From Rhodobacterales bacterium 32-67-9 (GTDB lineage Bacteria > Pseudomonadota > Alphaproteobacteria > Rhodobacterales > Rhodobacteraceae), in the NCBI GenBank assembly GCA_002280515.1, contig NCEA01000022.1:42589-106588 (forward strand): DNA of 64,000 nt. The letters are read 5' to 3'. Below are positions 1 to 6,467 of this stretch, piece by piece. Position 1 is the stretch's first letter. The number at the start of each line of letters is the position of its first letter. The notes under the pieces were generated by a model. It saw nothing but the letters and a program-made list of their open reading frames with translations, did no database searches and had not been told where the DNA came from. Both the position numbers and the translations under genes were made by a program.

Positions 1-651
1 ATTGCAGGGATCGGCGAAGTGGAAGGCTTCGATACCAAGCTCTTTGGCGTATTCCTCGCCGATCTCGCGCATCGCGCGGGGGAACCGTTCGACGATGGCG
101 CGGTTCATCCCCTCGATGGCACGAAGCGCCTTGTGCGACACCTCGATGCCGTGGTTCGGGTCGTAGCGGGCCTCGGTGATGAAGGTCTGGGCGAGGGCGA
201 GGTTCGCCGGAATGGCCACGGCGCCGTGGTTGATCATGCACGGCGTGGTCCAGGCCGCCGCGATCGCCGCGGCCGAGATCGGGTCGGCGGTCCGGGGCGG
301 GCAATGCAGCGCGCCATGCCCGATGATATAGGCGTCGACCAGACCGGCGGTGATGCGAATCTCCTGCAAGGTGCCGGCCAGCGCCTCGGACCCGATGGCG
401 ACGGTCAGGAGCTGCGTCGCGGTCACATTGTTCATCGAGATGACGTTGAGCGACCGCGCCGTCCAGGTGCCGTGCATCGCGGCCAGCGCATCGGCGCCGT
501 CCTGGGTCATGCGGCGTTCGTTGACCATCTGGCCGCTGTTGGCATTGGCGGCGATCATCGCCGTGACCGGGATCATCGCGGCGACCGCGACGATGGCCAC
601 GGCGCCCCGGCGCCGGCGCGACAGGAGCGGTCTGAACGCCGCGCCGATCAT
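1..651 (-). CDS. TadG-like pilus-assembly membrane protein, 3' end outside window
   Basis: The reading frame starts at 651 on the minus strand and is open to the window edge, giving 217 residues. The start overlaps the stop of the TadE-like gene (ATGA). An Arg-rich stretch RRRRGAVAIV near residue 12 is followed by a hydrophobic helix to about residue 36, the usual N-terminal anchor of TadE/TadG proteins; the rest is predicted to be outside the membrane and holds two Cys in the visible middle part. The position directly downstream of a TadE-like gene and a CpaF-type ATPase supports a role as minor pseudopilin or surface protein. The C-terminal half is not seen, so a von Willebrand or adhesin domain cannot be judged. 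Confidence 0.6.
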   Translation of the reverse strand, partial: MIGAAFRPLLSRRRRGAVAIVAVAAMIPVTAMIAANANSGQMVNERRMTQDGADALAAMHGTWTARSLNVISMNNVTATQLLTVAIGSEALAGTLQEIRITAGLVDAYIIGHGALHCPPRTADPISAAAIAAAWTTPCMINHGAVAIPANLALAQTFITEARYDPNHGIEVSHKALRAIEGMNRAIVERFPRAMREIGEEYAKELGIEAFHFADPCN

Positions 652-1304
652 CGCAGCACCACCGTCGCCTCGCCCCAGCGCCAATAGGTGCCGTCGCCGC
701 GCCTGCCGTCCATGACGAAGCGCCGGAACGGGGTGGAAAGCGGATACTTGTAGCGCACGCGCGCCCGGATAGGGACCGAATCTGCGCTGGCCAGAAGCGA
801 GAGGCCGGACTGCACCCATTCCACCTCGACCTCGACATTGCCGGGCTCGTAGGCGTAGCAGAGCGCGTTGGCGACGGCCTCGTCGTAGCCGCCGAGCTTG
901 CCGGTGCCCCGGATCACCTCCTTGCCGGCGGCGATGTCGGGGCAGGTGCCGCGCCCGCTTGCAAACCCGGAGGTGGAGGCGGCCGCGCCCAGCGCCCAGC
1001 GCGCGGCGTCCTGCCATTTCTGCGGCTCGTCGGTGCATTGAAACGTCGCCACGGCCGCGAAGGGCGAGCCGAAAGCCTGGGTCAGGCTGAAGGGTGGGCA
1101 TTTGTAGACAAGAGCGCTGCGGGCGGCGGCATAGGCCGCCATCTCGACATAGGTCCGGGCCTGGGCGAGGATCAGGATCTGTGCGGCGCCGCCGAAGAGG
1201 ACCAGAAGCGCGGGGAAGGCCAGCACCGCCTCGATCCCGATCGCGCCCCGGCGCCGGCGTGCCAGGGCGCGGGCGATTGCCCGATGAAGCGCCGCGCGGG
1301 TCAT
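648..1304 (-). CDS. TadE-like pseudopilin
   Basis: A 218-aa protein with an Arg-rich N-terminus (ARRRRGAIGIEAV) followed by one hydrophobic helix of about 20 residues at 22-45. The GxIGxEA pattern with Glu at the helix start is typical of the TadE-like family, whose members are minor pseudopilins of Tad/Flp pili. The remainder is extracytoplasmic and contains several Cys that could pair. It starts inside the stop of the upstream 49-aa gene (ATGA) and its own stop overlaps the next start, so the genes are translationally coupled. Family membership is by motif and context. Confidence 0.72.
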   Translation of the reverse strand: MTRAALHRAIARALARRRRGAIGIEAVLAFPALLVLFGGAAQILILAQARTYVEMAAYAAARSALVYKCPPFSLTQAFGSPFAAVATFQCTDEPQKWQDAARWALGAAASTSGFASGRGTCPDIAAGKEVIRGTGKLGGYDEAVANALCYAYEPGNVEVEVEWVQSGLSLLASADSVPIRARVRYKYPLSTPFRRFVMDGRRGDGTYWRWGEATVVLR

Positions 1305-1450
1305 TTGAGCTTGTCCACGGTGGTCTGGACCTTCTCCTGATAGCCCTCGTAATCGGGTTTGCGGTCGTTCGCCATGTTGGTCGCGGTGAAGGCGAGCGCC
1401 GAGGCCACGGCAAGGCCGAAGCCGAAGATCAGGAGCTTTTCCAGGGTCAT
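1301..1450 (-). CDS. 49-aa one-helix peptide A (pilin-like)
   Basis: A short gene with start ATG at 1450, preceded by AAAGGAT as ribosome binding site, and stop overlapping the TadE-like start. The product begins MTLEKLLIFG, has a hydrophobic helix to about residue 24 and a charged C-terminus ending DKLK. It is a clear paralogue of the next gene upstream (same first ten residues, same length). Glu4 directly before the helix recalls the Glu5 of mature type IV pilins, but there is no prepilin leader before it. It could be a tiny Flp-like subunit or a membrane anchor peptide; function is inferred only from the neighbours. Confidence 0.7.
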   Translation of the reverse strand: MTLEKLLIFGFGLAVASALAFTATNMANDRKPDYEGYQEKVQTTVDKLK

Positions 1451-1480
1451 GACGGCATCCTTTCGGGGCCTTAGACGCGT

Positions 1481-1630
1481 TCAGAAGCCGGCGTTCTTCA
1501 GGCCGTCGACCTCTTGCTTGAACTCGTCGTTCGCGGTGCCACGGTCCTTCATCATGTTGGTGCCGACCGTGGTGATGGCGAAAAGGGCGGCGAGCGCGAA
1601 ACCGAAGATCAGGAGTTTCTCGAGGGTCAT
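1481..1630 (-). CDS. 49-aa one-helix peptide B (pilin-like paralogue)
   Basis: Start ATG at 1630 with AAAGGAA upstream at good spacing; an in-frame ATG further upstream at 1681 would run into the previous gene and has no such site. The product begins MTLEKLLIFG like peptide A, has one helix at about 5-23, then a hydrophilic tail with NMMKDRG and ending NAGF. The two paralogues are separated by 30 bases, which suggests a local tandem duplication followed by divergence of the tails. It is likely a subunit of the same envelope structure as the neighbouring Tad-like proteins; this is inference. Confidence 0.7.
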   Translation of the reverse strand: MTLEKLLIFGFALAALFAITTVGTNMMKDRGTANDEFKQEVDGLKNAGF

Positions 1631-1677
1631 GTTGCTTTTCCTTTTGATGAATTTGGGTAGATCCGGCATGGCTCGGG

Positions 1678-1797
1678 TCACTTCATGATTTCTTTGACTT
1701 GCGTGATGACGAAGTCGACGATCTCGTTCCCCATCGTCGCGAGAACCGTCGCGATGGCGAGGGCGAGCGCGAAATACAGCAAGTATTCCAGTGACAT
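1678..1797 (-). CDS. 39-aa one-helix peptide C
   Basis: Start ATG at 1797 with AAAGGAT eight bases upstream; stop TGA at 1678-1680. The product begins MSLEYLLYFA, a variant of the MTLEKLLIFG start of peptides A and B, has a single hydrophobic helix and ends VKEIMK. Codon use is like the neighbours. It lies between the ATPase gene and peptide B and is probably a third member of the same small family. It is too short for standard gene callers and may be missing in annotations of relatives. Confidence 0.62.
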   Translation of the reverse strand: MSLEYLLYFALALAIATVLATMGNEIVDFVITQVKEIMK

Positions 1798-1818
1798 GAG
1801 GTGATCCTTTATCCCGTG

Positions 1819-1835
1819 GCGGATCACGTATCCGC
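1819..1835 (-). other. Small hairpin between ATPase and peptide genes
   Basis: A perfect 6-bp inverted repeat GCGGAT/ATCCGC with a 5-base loop in the 104-base gap between the CpaF-type gene and the peptide genes. It could be an attenuator, mRNA-processing site or stabiliser that lets the peptides be made in excess; there is no T-run. Confidence 0.3.
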
Positions 1836-1901
1836 TGGTGCCAGAATAGATCGGGCAGGGGCCGGGCCGCGGCGCGTCGTTTTCAGTGCGACAGGTGCGG
1901 G

Positions 1902-2927
1902 TCAGGCGGCCGCAACCCGTTCCAGCGGGCTTTCAGGGCCGCCGGTTCCGCGCTGGAAGATCGGCAGGGTGGCATATCCTGCCGCCTCGGCGCCGGCCCC
2001 GGCCACTTCGGCGATCTCGACCACCACGCGCCGGCCGTCCTTGCGCCGGACCTGCACGATGAGGTCGATCGCCTCGATGATCTGGCGCCGGACCGCGATC
2101 AGCGGCACATCGACATCGGACATGAGGCAGAGCGTCTCCAGCCGCGACAGCGCCCGCATCGGATCGTCGGCATGGACGGTCGAGAGCGAGCCGGCATGGC
2201 CGGAGTTCATCGCCTGGATCATGTCGAGCGCCTCGCCGCCCCGGCATTCACCGACAAGGATGCGGTCGGGGCGCATCCTCAGCGTGGCGCGGAAAAGGTC
2301 GCGGATCGTCACGCCGCCGCGTCCCTTTGCATCGGGCATCTGCGCCTCGAGCTGCACGACATGCGGCATCCTGAGGTCCAGCTCGGCCACGTCCTCGATG
2401 GTGATGATCCTTTCTTCCGGCTTCATCATCCGGGCAAGAAGGCCGAGCAGCGTGGTCTTGCCGGTGCCGGTGCCGCCCGAGATGATGATGTTGCGATGGC
2501 CGAGAACCTGGGCGCGCAGATAGTCGATCGCCGCTTCGCTCAGCGACCCGCTGTCGATCAGGTCCTGAAGCGTCGGCGGCTGGCGCGCGAACTGGCGGAT
2601 GGCGATGGTGATCCCGGCCCGCGCCGCCGGGTCCTGCACGATGTGGACGCGCGAACGGTTCGGCATCCGCGCCTCCAGCGACAGGTTCTCGGGCGTCAGC
2701 CGCTTGCCGGAATATTGCAGGATCACCCGGGCGAGGGCACGCAGGGCCGCCGGGTCGCGCATCCGGTGTTCGGTCCTCTCGATCCCGTTCCTGCCGTCGA
2801 CGAAGATGTCGTCGGGGCCGTTGATCATGATTTCCGAGATCGAGGGGTCGTCGTAATAGGCGACGAGCGGCCCCATCAGGTGACGCACCAGCGCATCATA
2901 TGCGGCCTCGGATCCCATCGCACTCAT
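1902..2927 (-). CDS. CpaF/TadA family secretion ATPase
   Basis: A 341-aa cytoplasmic ATPase of the VirB11/CpaF family that powers Tad pilus assembly or type II/IV-like secretion. Visible are the N-terminal ISEIMINGP segment (about 30), Walker A GGTGTGKTT at 151-159, the Asp-box region DVAELDLR, the GECRG Walker-B-like motif and the SLSTVHADD His box. The start ATG at 2927 overlaps the stop of the upstream 44-aa peptide gene; a longer frame to 3098 exists but its extra N-terminus is not protein-like. Some Tad ATPases have a longer N-terminal region, so this is a short form. It is the only motor protein of the locus inside the window. Confidence 0.88.
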   Translation of the reverse strand: MSAMGSEAAYDALVRHLMGPLVAYYDDPSISEIMINGPDDIFVDGRNGIERTEHRMRDPAALRALARVILQYSGKRLTPENLSLEARMPNRSRVHIVQDPAARAGITIAIRQFARQPPTLQDLIDSGSLSEAAIDYLRAQVLGHRNIIISGGTGTGKTTLLGLLARMMKPEERIITIEDVAELDLRMPHVVQLEAQMPDAKGRGGVTIRDLFRATLRMRPDRILVGECRGGEALDMIQAMNSGHAGSLSTVHADDPMRALSRLETLCLMSDVDVPLIAVRRQIIEAIDLIVQVRRKDGRRVVVEIAEVAGAGAEAAGYATLPIFQRGTGGPESPLERVAAA

Positions 2928-3058
2928 CCGAACGGCAGCGCGTAGATCAGCGTCTTGATCGCCATCGAGGTGACGAGGACGCGCTTGAGCAGAAGCAGAA
3001 GTCCCATGAACGCAGTGAGCGCGACCCCGGCGGTCAGGAGATAGTCGAAACTCACCAT
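2924..3058 (-). CDS. 44-aa membrane peptide D, first gene of Tad-like operon
   Basis: Start ATG at 3058, stop TGA at 2924-2926 overlapping the ATPase start. The product begins MVSFDYLLTAG, then has an almost continuous hydrophobic run through FMGLLLLLKRVL and a second apolar patch near its end. It differs in sequence from peptides A-C, but shares the small size and the acidic residue before the helix. GGGAGG is present just upstream on the minus strand. No family recognised; it may be a membrane partner of the ATPase in place of the larger TadB/TadC proteins, which are not seen here. Confidence 0.6.
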   Translation of the reverse strand: MVSFDYLLTAGVALTAFMGLLLLLKRVLVTSMAIKTLIYALPFG

Positions 3059-3254
3059 GTCGTAGCCTCCCTGTGGCTGGGGCGGACCCGGAAAGCACGG
3101 TATCCGCCCTAGTAATTCACAGGATTTCCAACCGGTTGCGGCGGCTTCGTAAGTTAAACGACGCCGACCCGGTTCCGTGGCGAGGGGCTATTCTCACGGC
3201 AAGTTGAACGGCAAGACGCCGCCCTTCCACCGCCCAGATGCCACGGAGTTCCCG

Positions 3255-3557
3255 ATGCGCCGCATGTTCCTTCCAGTCCTTCTCATCGCCGCCTCGAGCG
3301 GTGTGGAGGCCCGGGAATGCGCGGAGCTTGGTCTCTCGAACGACTACCTCTCGGCCATGTTCTGCGCCGAACTCAAGGCGATCGCCGGAGGAACGGTGTC
3401 GCGCGGCGTTGGTGACGGGGGCAGTGCGCAGGACGTGCTGCCTCTGCCTGAATGGCCCGAGGTCGAGATCCTCCAGGATGCCTTCCGCGCCGACCCGCGC
3501 AAGACGCTCGACCTGATCCGGCGGATCAAGGATGCCGGAGGGCTTGCCTCCGAATGA
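3255..3557 (+). CDS. Small secreted hypothetical protein
   Basis: A 100-aa protein starting MRRMFLPVLLIAASSGVEA, a clear Sec signal peptide cleaved near residue 19. The mature part has two Cys (near the REC and FCAEL positions) that could form a disulfide. The frame is open further upstream to 3177 but that part is not signal-like. It sits 47 bases before the lipoprotein gene in the same direction and divergent from the Tad-like operon, so it may belong to envelope biogenesis. I do not recognise the family. Confidence 0.6.
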   Translation: MRRMFLPVLLIAASSGVEARECAELGLSNDYLSAMFCAELKAIAGGTVSRGVGDGGSAQDVLPLPEWPEVEILQDAFRADPRKTLDLIRRIKDAGGLASE

Positions 3558-3603
3558 CCTCCCCCGAAACCCTCAACCCAATCAAGCAGAAGTGAGTTTT
3601 GAC

Positions 3604-3933
3604 ATGTCTACCGATAGATTTTCCCTGACCGGATTGCTCGTTGTCGGATGCGCTGCCCTTGGCGCCTGTGTTCCGGTGCCGGCCCCGCAGCCCGAGCGGC
3701 AGGCGATGCCGGCCTATGCCCCGACCTATACGCCGAGCTACACGCCGACCTACACCCCGGCGCCCGCGCCGGCGCCCGTTCCCTCGGCCGCGCCCGCCCC
3801 GGCCCCGGCGGCACCCGCCGCCCCGGCATCCTCGACGCCGCCGAGCTATTTCAACGGTGGTGGCGGCGACGGTGGCAGCGGCGGGGGTGGTGGCTCCGGT
3901 GGTGGCAGCGGTGGCGGCGGCGGCTGGGGCTAA
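3604..3933 (+). CDS. Low-complexity lipoprotein (Tyr-Thr-Pro, Ala-Pro and Gly-rich)
   Basis: A 109-aa protein with a lipoprotein signal: hydrophobic stretch and lipobox LGAC, Cys22 as lipidated residue. After it come Tyr-Thr-Pro/Ser-Pro repeats, an Ala-Pro-rich linker and a C-terminal tail made almost only of Gly with a few Ser and Asp, ending WG. Such proteins are usually extended surface or periplasm-spanning tethers. Composition alone gives no enzymatic role. It follows the small secreted protein gene and is closed by a strong terminator. Confidence 0.68.
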   Translation: MSTDRFSLTGLLVVGCAALGACVPVPAPQPERQAMPAYAPTYTPSYTPTYTPAPAPAPVPSAAPAPAPAAPAAPASSTPPSYFNGGGGDGGSGGGGGSGGGSGGGGGWG

Positions 3934-3953
3934 CTCCCACACCCCCGACCGAT

Positions 3954-3986
3954 GAAGGCCCGGCGATCGTGCGTCGCCGGGCCTTC
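3954..3986 (+). terminator. Strong hairpin terminator after lipoprotein gene
   Basis: A perfect 13-bp inverted repeat (GAAGGCCCGGCGA / TCGCCGGGCCTTC) with a 7-base loop, 20 bases after the lipoprotein stop. There is no long T-run, as is common in high-GC alphaproteobacteria. Confidence 0.75.
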
Positions 3987-4051
3987 CCGTGCCTGCCGCA
4001 CGGGTGCCGTCCCATATTGACCGCGCGCCCGGTGGCGGGAGAGAGTGCGGC

Positions 4052-4744
4052 ATGGGGGAAAAGCCGCCTGACCGTCCGTCCGGGAGCGTTCTGCTCACAT
4101 CGCTCACCGATACCGATCGGGGCGATCTTCTGGCGCTTGCGCACCGCGCGTCTTTCCAATCCGGCCAGATGATCTTCAGCCGCACCGACCCCGGCGACAC
4201 GCTCCTCCTGATCGAGGAGGGGGTGATCGAGATTTCCATCACGTCGCTCTCTGGGCGGAAATCGGTGCTGAACCACATGGGGCCGGGCGAAGCCCTGGGG
4301 GAGATCGCGCTCCTCGACGGCGGCTTGCGCAGCGCGGATGCAGTGGCGACGACGCCGGTCCGGGGGCTTCTTCTCTATCGCCGTGACGTGACGGCGTTCC
4401 TGCGCGACCGGCCGCATGCGCTTTTCGCGCTGGTGGCGGAGCTTTGCGGCAAGGTGCGCAACGCCTCCGAGATGTTCGCGACGCAGGCGCAGACCGAGGC
4501 TCCGTCGCGGCTTGCCCGCACGCTCATCCGTCTTGGCGACCGCTGGGGGACGGAAGGCGCGGGGGGCGTTCTCTTGCCCTCGGCGCGGTTTTCGCAATCC
4601 GACCTTGGCGAATATTCCGGCCTCTCGCGCGAGAACGTCAACCGACGCCTTCGGGCCTGGGCCGGTGAGGGCATCGTCGAGATCACGCCGGAGGGCATCC
4701 TGTTACGGAACACCGGGGCGCTGCGCGATATCGCCGGGGACTGA
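4052..4744 (+). CDS. Crp/Fnr family transcription regulator
   Basis: A 230-aa regulator with an N-terminal cyclic-nucleotide-binding beta-barrel (about 15-130), a dimer helix and a C-terminal winged helix-turn-helix (about 165-225) with recognition helix region SRENVNRRLRAW. The phosphate-binding cassette region GEALGEIALLDGG followed by LRSADAV keeps the Gly-Glu and Arg-Ser pattern that binds cAMP in CRP. The Cys set of FNR is absent, so it is not an oxygen-sensing Fe-S form. It is convergent, with a 2-base gap, with a nucleotidyl cyclase gene, which fits a local cAMP signal pair. The start at 4052 is chosen because the upstream extension has no domain character. Confidence 0.85.
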   Translation: MGEKPPDRPSGSVLLTSLTDTDRGDLLALAHRASFQSGQMIFSRTDPGDTLLLIEEGVIEISITSLSGRKSVLNHMGPGEALGEIALLDGGLRSADAVATTPVRGLLLYRRDVTAFLRDRPHALFALVAELCGKVRNASEMFATQAQTEAPSRLARTLIRLGDRWGTEGAGGVLLPSARFSQSDLGEYSGLSRENVNRRLRAWAGEGIVEITPEGILLRNTGALRDIAGD

Positions 4745-4746
4745 CG

Positions 4747-5529
4747 TCAGGTGAGAGACGTGGCCTCTACCGGCTGCGAAATCCCCTTGAGGTCGAAGCT
4801 CCGCATCGCACCGGCGTCGCCACCGGCCGCGTCGGTCAAGGCCTTGCTCGCCAAGGCCTCGCCGGCTGCGGCAGCGGCAGCAAGCCGGGCCGTGATATTG
4901 ACCTCGACGCCGAAGATCGACACGTCGCGGAAAAGGCCGCGCGCGGCCTGCACGGTGCCGATGTAGACCTCGCCCAGATGCACGCCGACACCGACGGGCA
5001 CCGCGCCGTCGCCGGCCCGGGCATCGGCCGAGATCGCGCGCGCGGCGGTCAGGGCGAGCCGTGCGTGGTCAGGCCCGGAAAACCCGGGCGGCCAGACCGC
5101 GACGATGCAGTCGCCGTAGAAGGCGAGGATGAATCCGTCATTGTCGGTGATCGCCTTCGTGGCGCTGTCGAGGAAGCGGTTCACCCGCTCCGACGCGGCC
5201 TTTGGCCCGGCGCTTTCGGCGAAGGCGGTCGAATTGCGGATGTCGGCGAACAGCACCGACATCCCGACCTCGGCGCCGCCGGGGAAGGCATCGAGAAAGC
5301 CGTCGCAGGCATTGCAGTAATTCTTGTTCCGGCTTGACGGCGCCTTGCCGCGAAACCGCATGTAAAGCCCGCCGAGCCCGGCGAACGGGGCCTTGCAGAG
5401 CTTGCAGCGCGGATCGCGCGGCAGCTTCGCATGGAAGGACTGCTGGGCGCTGAGATCGGGATGGCCGACGGCGAAGATCGTGTGCCAAAGCTCGGTGTTG
5501 CCGTCTTCCTTGGTATAGGTCTCGGTCAT
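4747..5529 (-). CDS. Class III adenylate/guanylate cyclase with N-terminal Cys motif
   Basis: A 260-aa soluble enzyme making cAMP or cGMP. The catalytic domain is at about 88-255: metal-binding Asp96 in VLFADIRNST, Asp140 in FYGDCIVAVW, and the VNITARL segment with the transition-state Asn and Arg, so it looks active. The N-terminal part has CKLC (42-45) and CNAC (72-75), probably one zinc or Fe-S site that could sense redox state. There are no membrane segments. It is the third gene of an operon with the PLP decarboxylase and a His-rich protein (9-base gap). Nucleotide specificity cannot be set from what I see. Confidence 0.85.
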   Translation of the reverse strand: MTETYTKEDGNTELWHTIFAVGHPDLSAQQSFHAKLPRDPRCKLCKAPFAGLGGLYMRFRGKAPSSRNKNYCNACDGFLDAFPGGAEVGMSVLFADIRNSTAFAESAGPKAASERVNRFLDSATKAITDNDGFILAFYGDCIVAVWPPGFSGPDHARLALTAARAISADARAGDGAVPVGVGVHLGEVYIGTVQAARGLFRDVSIFGVEVNITARLAAAAAAGEALASKALTDAAGGDAGAMRSFDLKGISQPVEATSLT

Positions 5530-5538
5530 GGTCCCCCC

Positions 5539-6465
5539 CTAAAGCCAGTATTTTTCGGGCATCGGCGAAATGATCATGCTCATGTTCGGGGTCACGGGAA
5601 CCAGCGCCGGGCTGTTGTTGACGACGCTGGCCCAGAGGAAGGTCGGGCCGGCGCGGACGTGGCGCGGCGGCTGGATGCCGCGATACATCACCGCGAAGGT
5701 GTCGCCCTTGGCGAAGGGCGGTTCGGGCAGGAGGCAGGTGCGGAACCGGCCGGGATTGCCGGGGTCCGGCTCCTTCCGCGGGATCGACGGAACCGAGACG
5801 ACAATTCCGGCGTTCAGCATCTCGCCCGAGATCCATTCCGGCGCCTCGGCAAGGCTCATCACATGGTCGTGGTCGAGACCGTAGAGCGGCGGCACATGCG
5901 GGCCGGTCAGCAGTTCGGCGGTCTGGAGGTTGGTCATGTGGGCTTCGTGCGTATGCCCGAAGCCGGGTTCCTTGTGGCCCCACATGAAATAGGACGCGGT
6001 ATCGGGGGCGGGCTCATGGTGGGCGAAGGGCCGCCAGAGGACGACGCGCTTCACCGTGATCTCGATCTTGTCGATGACCGGCAGCGTCTCCCTGTCGTTC
6101 CAGGGAAACCAGCCTTCGGGCTCGGGGTCGGGGGGCGGGCGGAAGCCGCGGTAGATGGCGCCGGTGAAGGAGGTCCGGGCGAACCCGCCGAGCGACGGGA
6201 TCGAGCATTTGTCCTCGATCCGGTTGCAGAGAATGAAGGTGTCGTCGGGGTAGAGGTCGCGCTGGCGCAGGTATTCGGCGCGCGCCTCTTCCGGCAGATC
6301 GACATGCAGGATCAGCTGATACTTGTGCTTTTCGCAGTGATATTGCGTCATGTGGACGCCGTAGATCCGCTCCAGCCCGACAAGGATGAAGGCATGCTGG
6401 CAGGGCGGGTTGTCGACCTCGGGGTGGTCGTAGCTCATCTGCGGGGGAATGTTGAAATGGACCAT
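5539..6465 (-). CDS. His-rich protein of unknown function, decarboxylase operon
   Basis: A 308-aa protein without signal peptide or membrane helices. It is rich in His and aromatic residues in clusters (GVHMTQYHCEKHKY near 36-49; WGHKEPGFGHTHEAHM in the middle; GLDHDHVM after it), suggestive of a metal site. Pro-rich turns and regular strand-like segments suggest a beta fold. The start lies 2 bases after the stop of the decarboxylase, so the two are translationally linked and likely act on the same pathway. I do not recognise the family; a metal-dependent oxygenase or carrier role is only a guess. Confidence 0.6.
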   Translation of the reverse strand: MVHFNIPPQMSYDHPEVDNPPCQHAFILVGLERIYGVHMTQYHCEKHKYQLILHVDLPEEARAEYLRQRDLYPDDTFILCNRIEDKCSIPSLGGFARTSFTGAIYRGFRPPPDPEPEGWFPWNDRETLPVIDKIEITVKRVVLWRPFAHHEPAPDTASYFMWGHKEPGFGHTHEAHMTNLQTAELLTGPHVPPLYGLDHDHVMSLAEAPEWISGEMLNAGIVVSVPSIPRKEPDPGNPGRFRTCLLPEPPFAKGDTFAVMYRGIQPPRHVRAGPTFLWASVVNNSPALVPVTPNMSMIISPMPEKYWL

Positions 6466-6467
6466 GA

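Noticed and set aside
3700-3930. Direct repeats in DNA as a possible CRISPR or VNTR
   Set aside because: They are codon repeats of the low-complexity lipoprotein, without spacers of unique sequence.
4052-4744. FNR-type oxygen sensor
   Set aside because: The N-terminal Cys set needed for an Fe-S cluster is absent.
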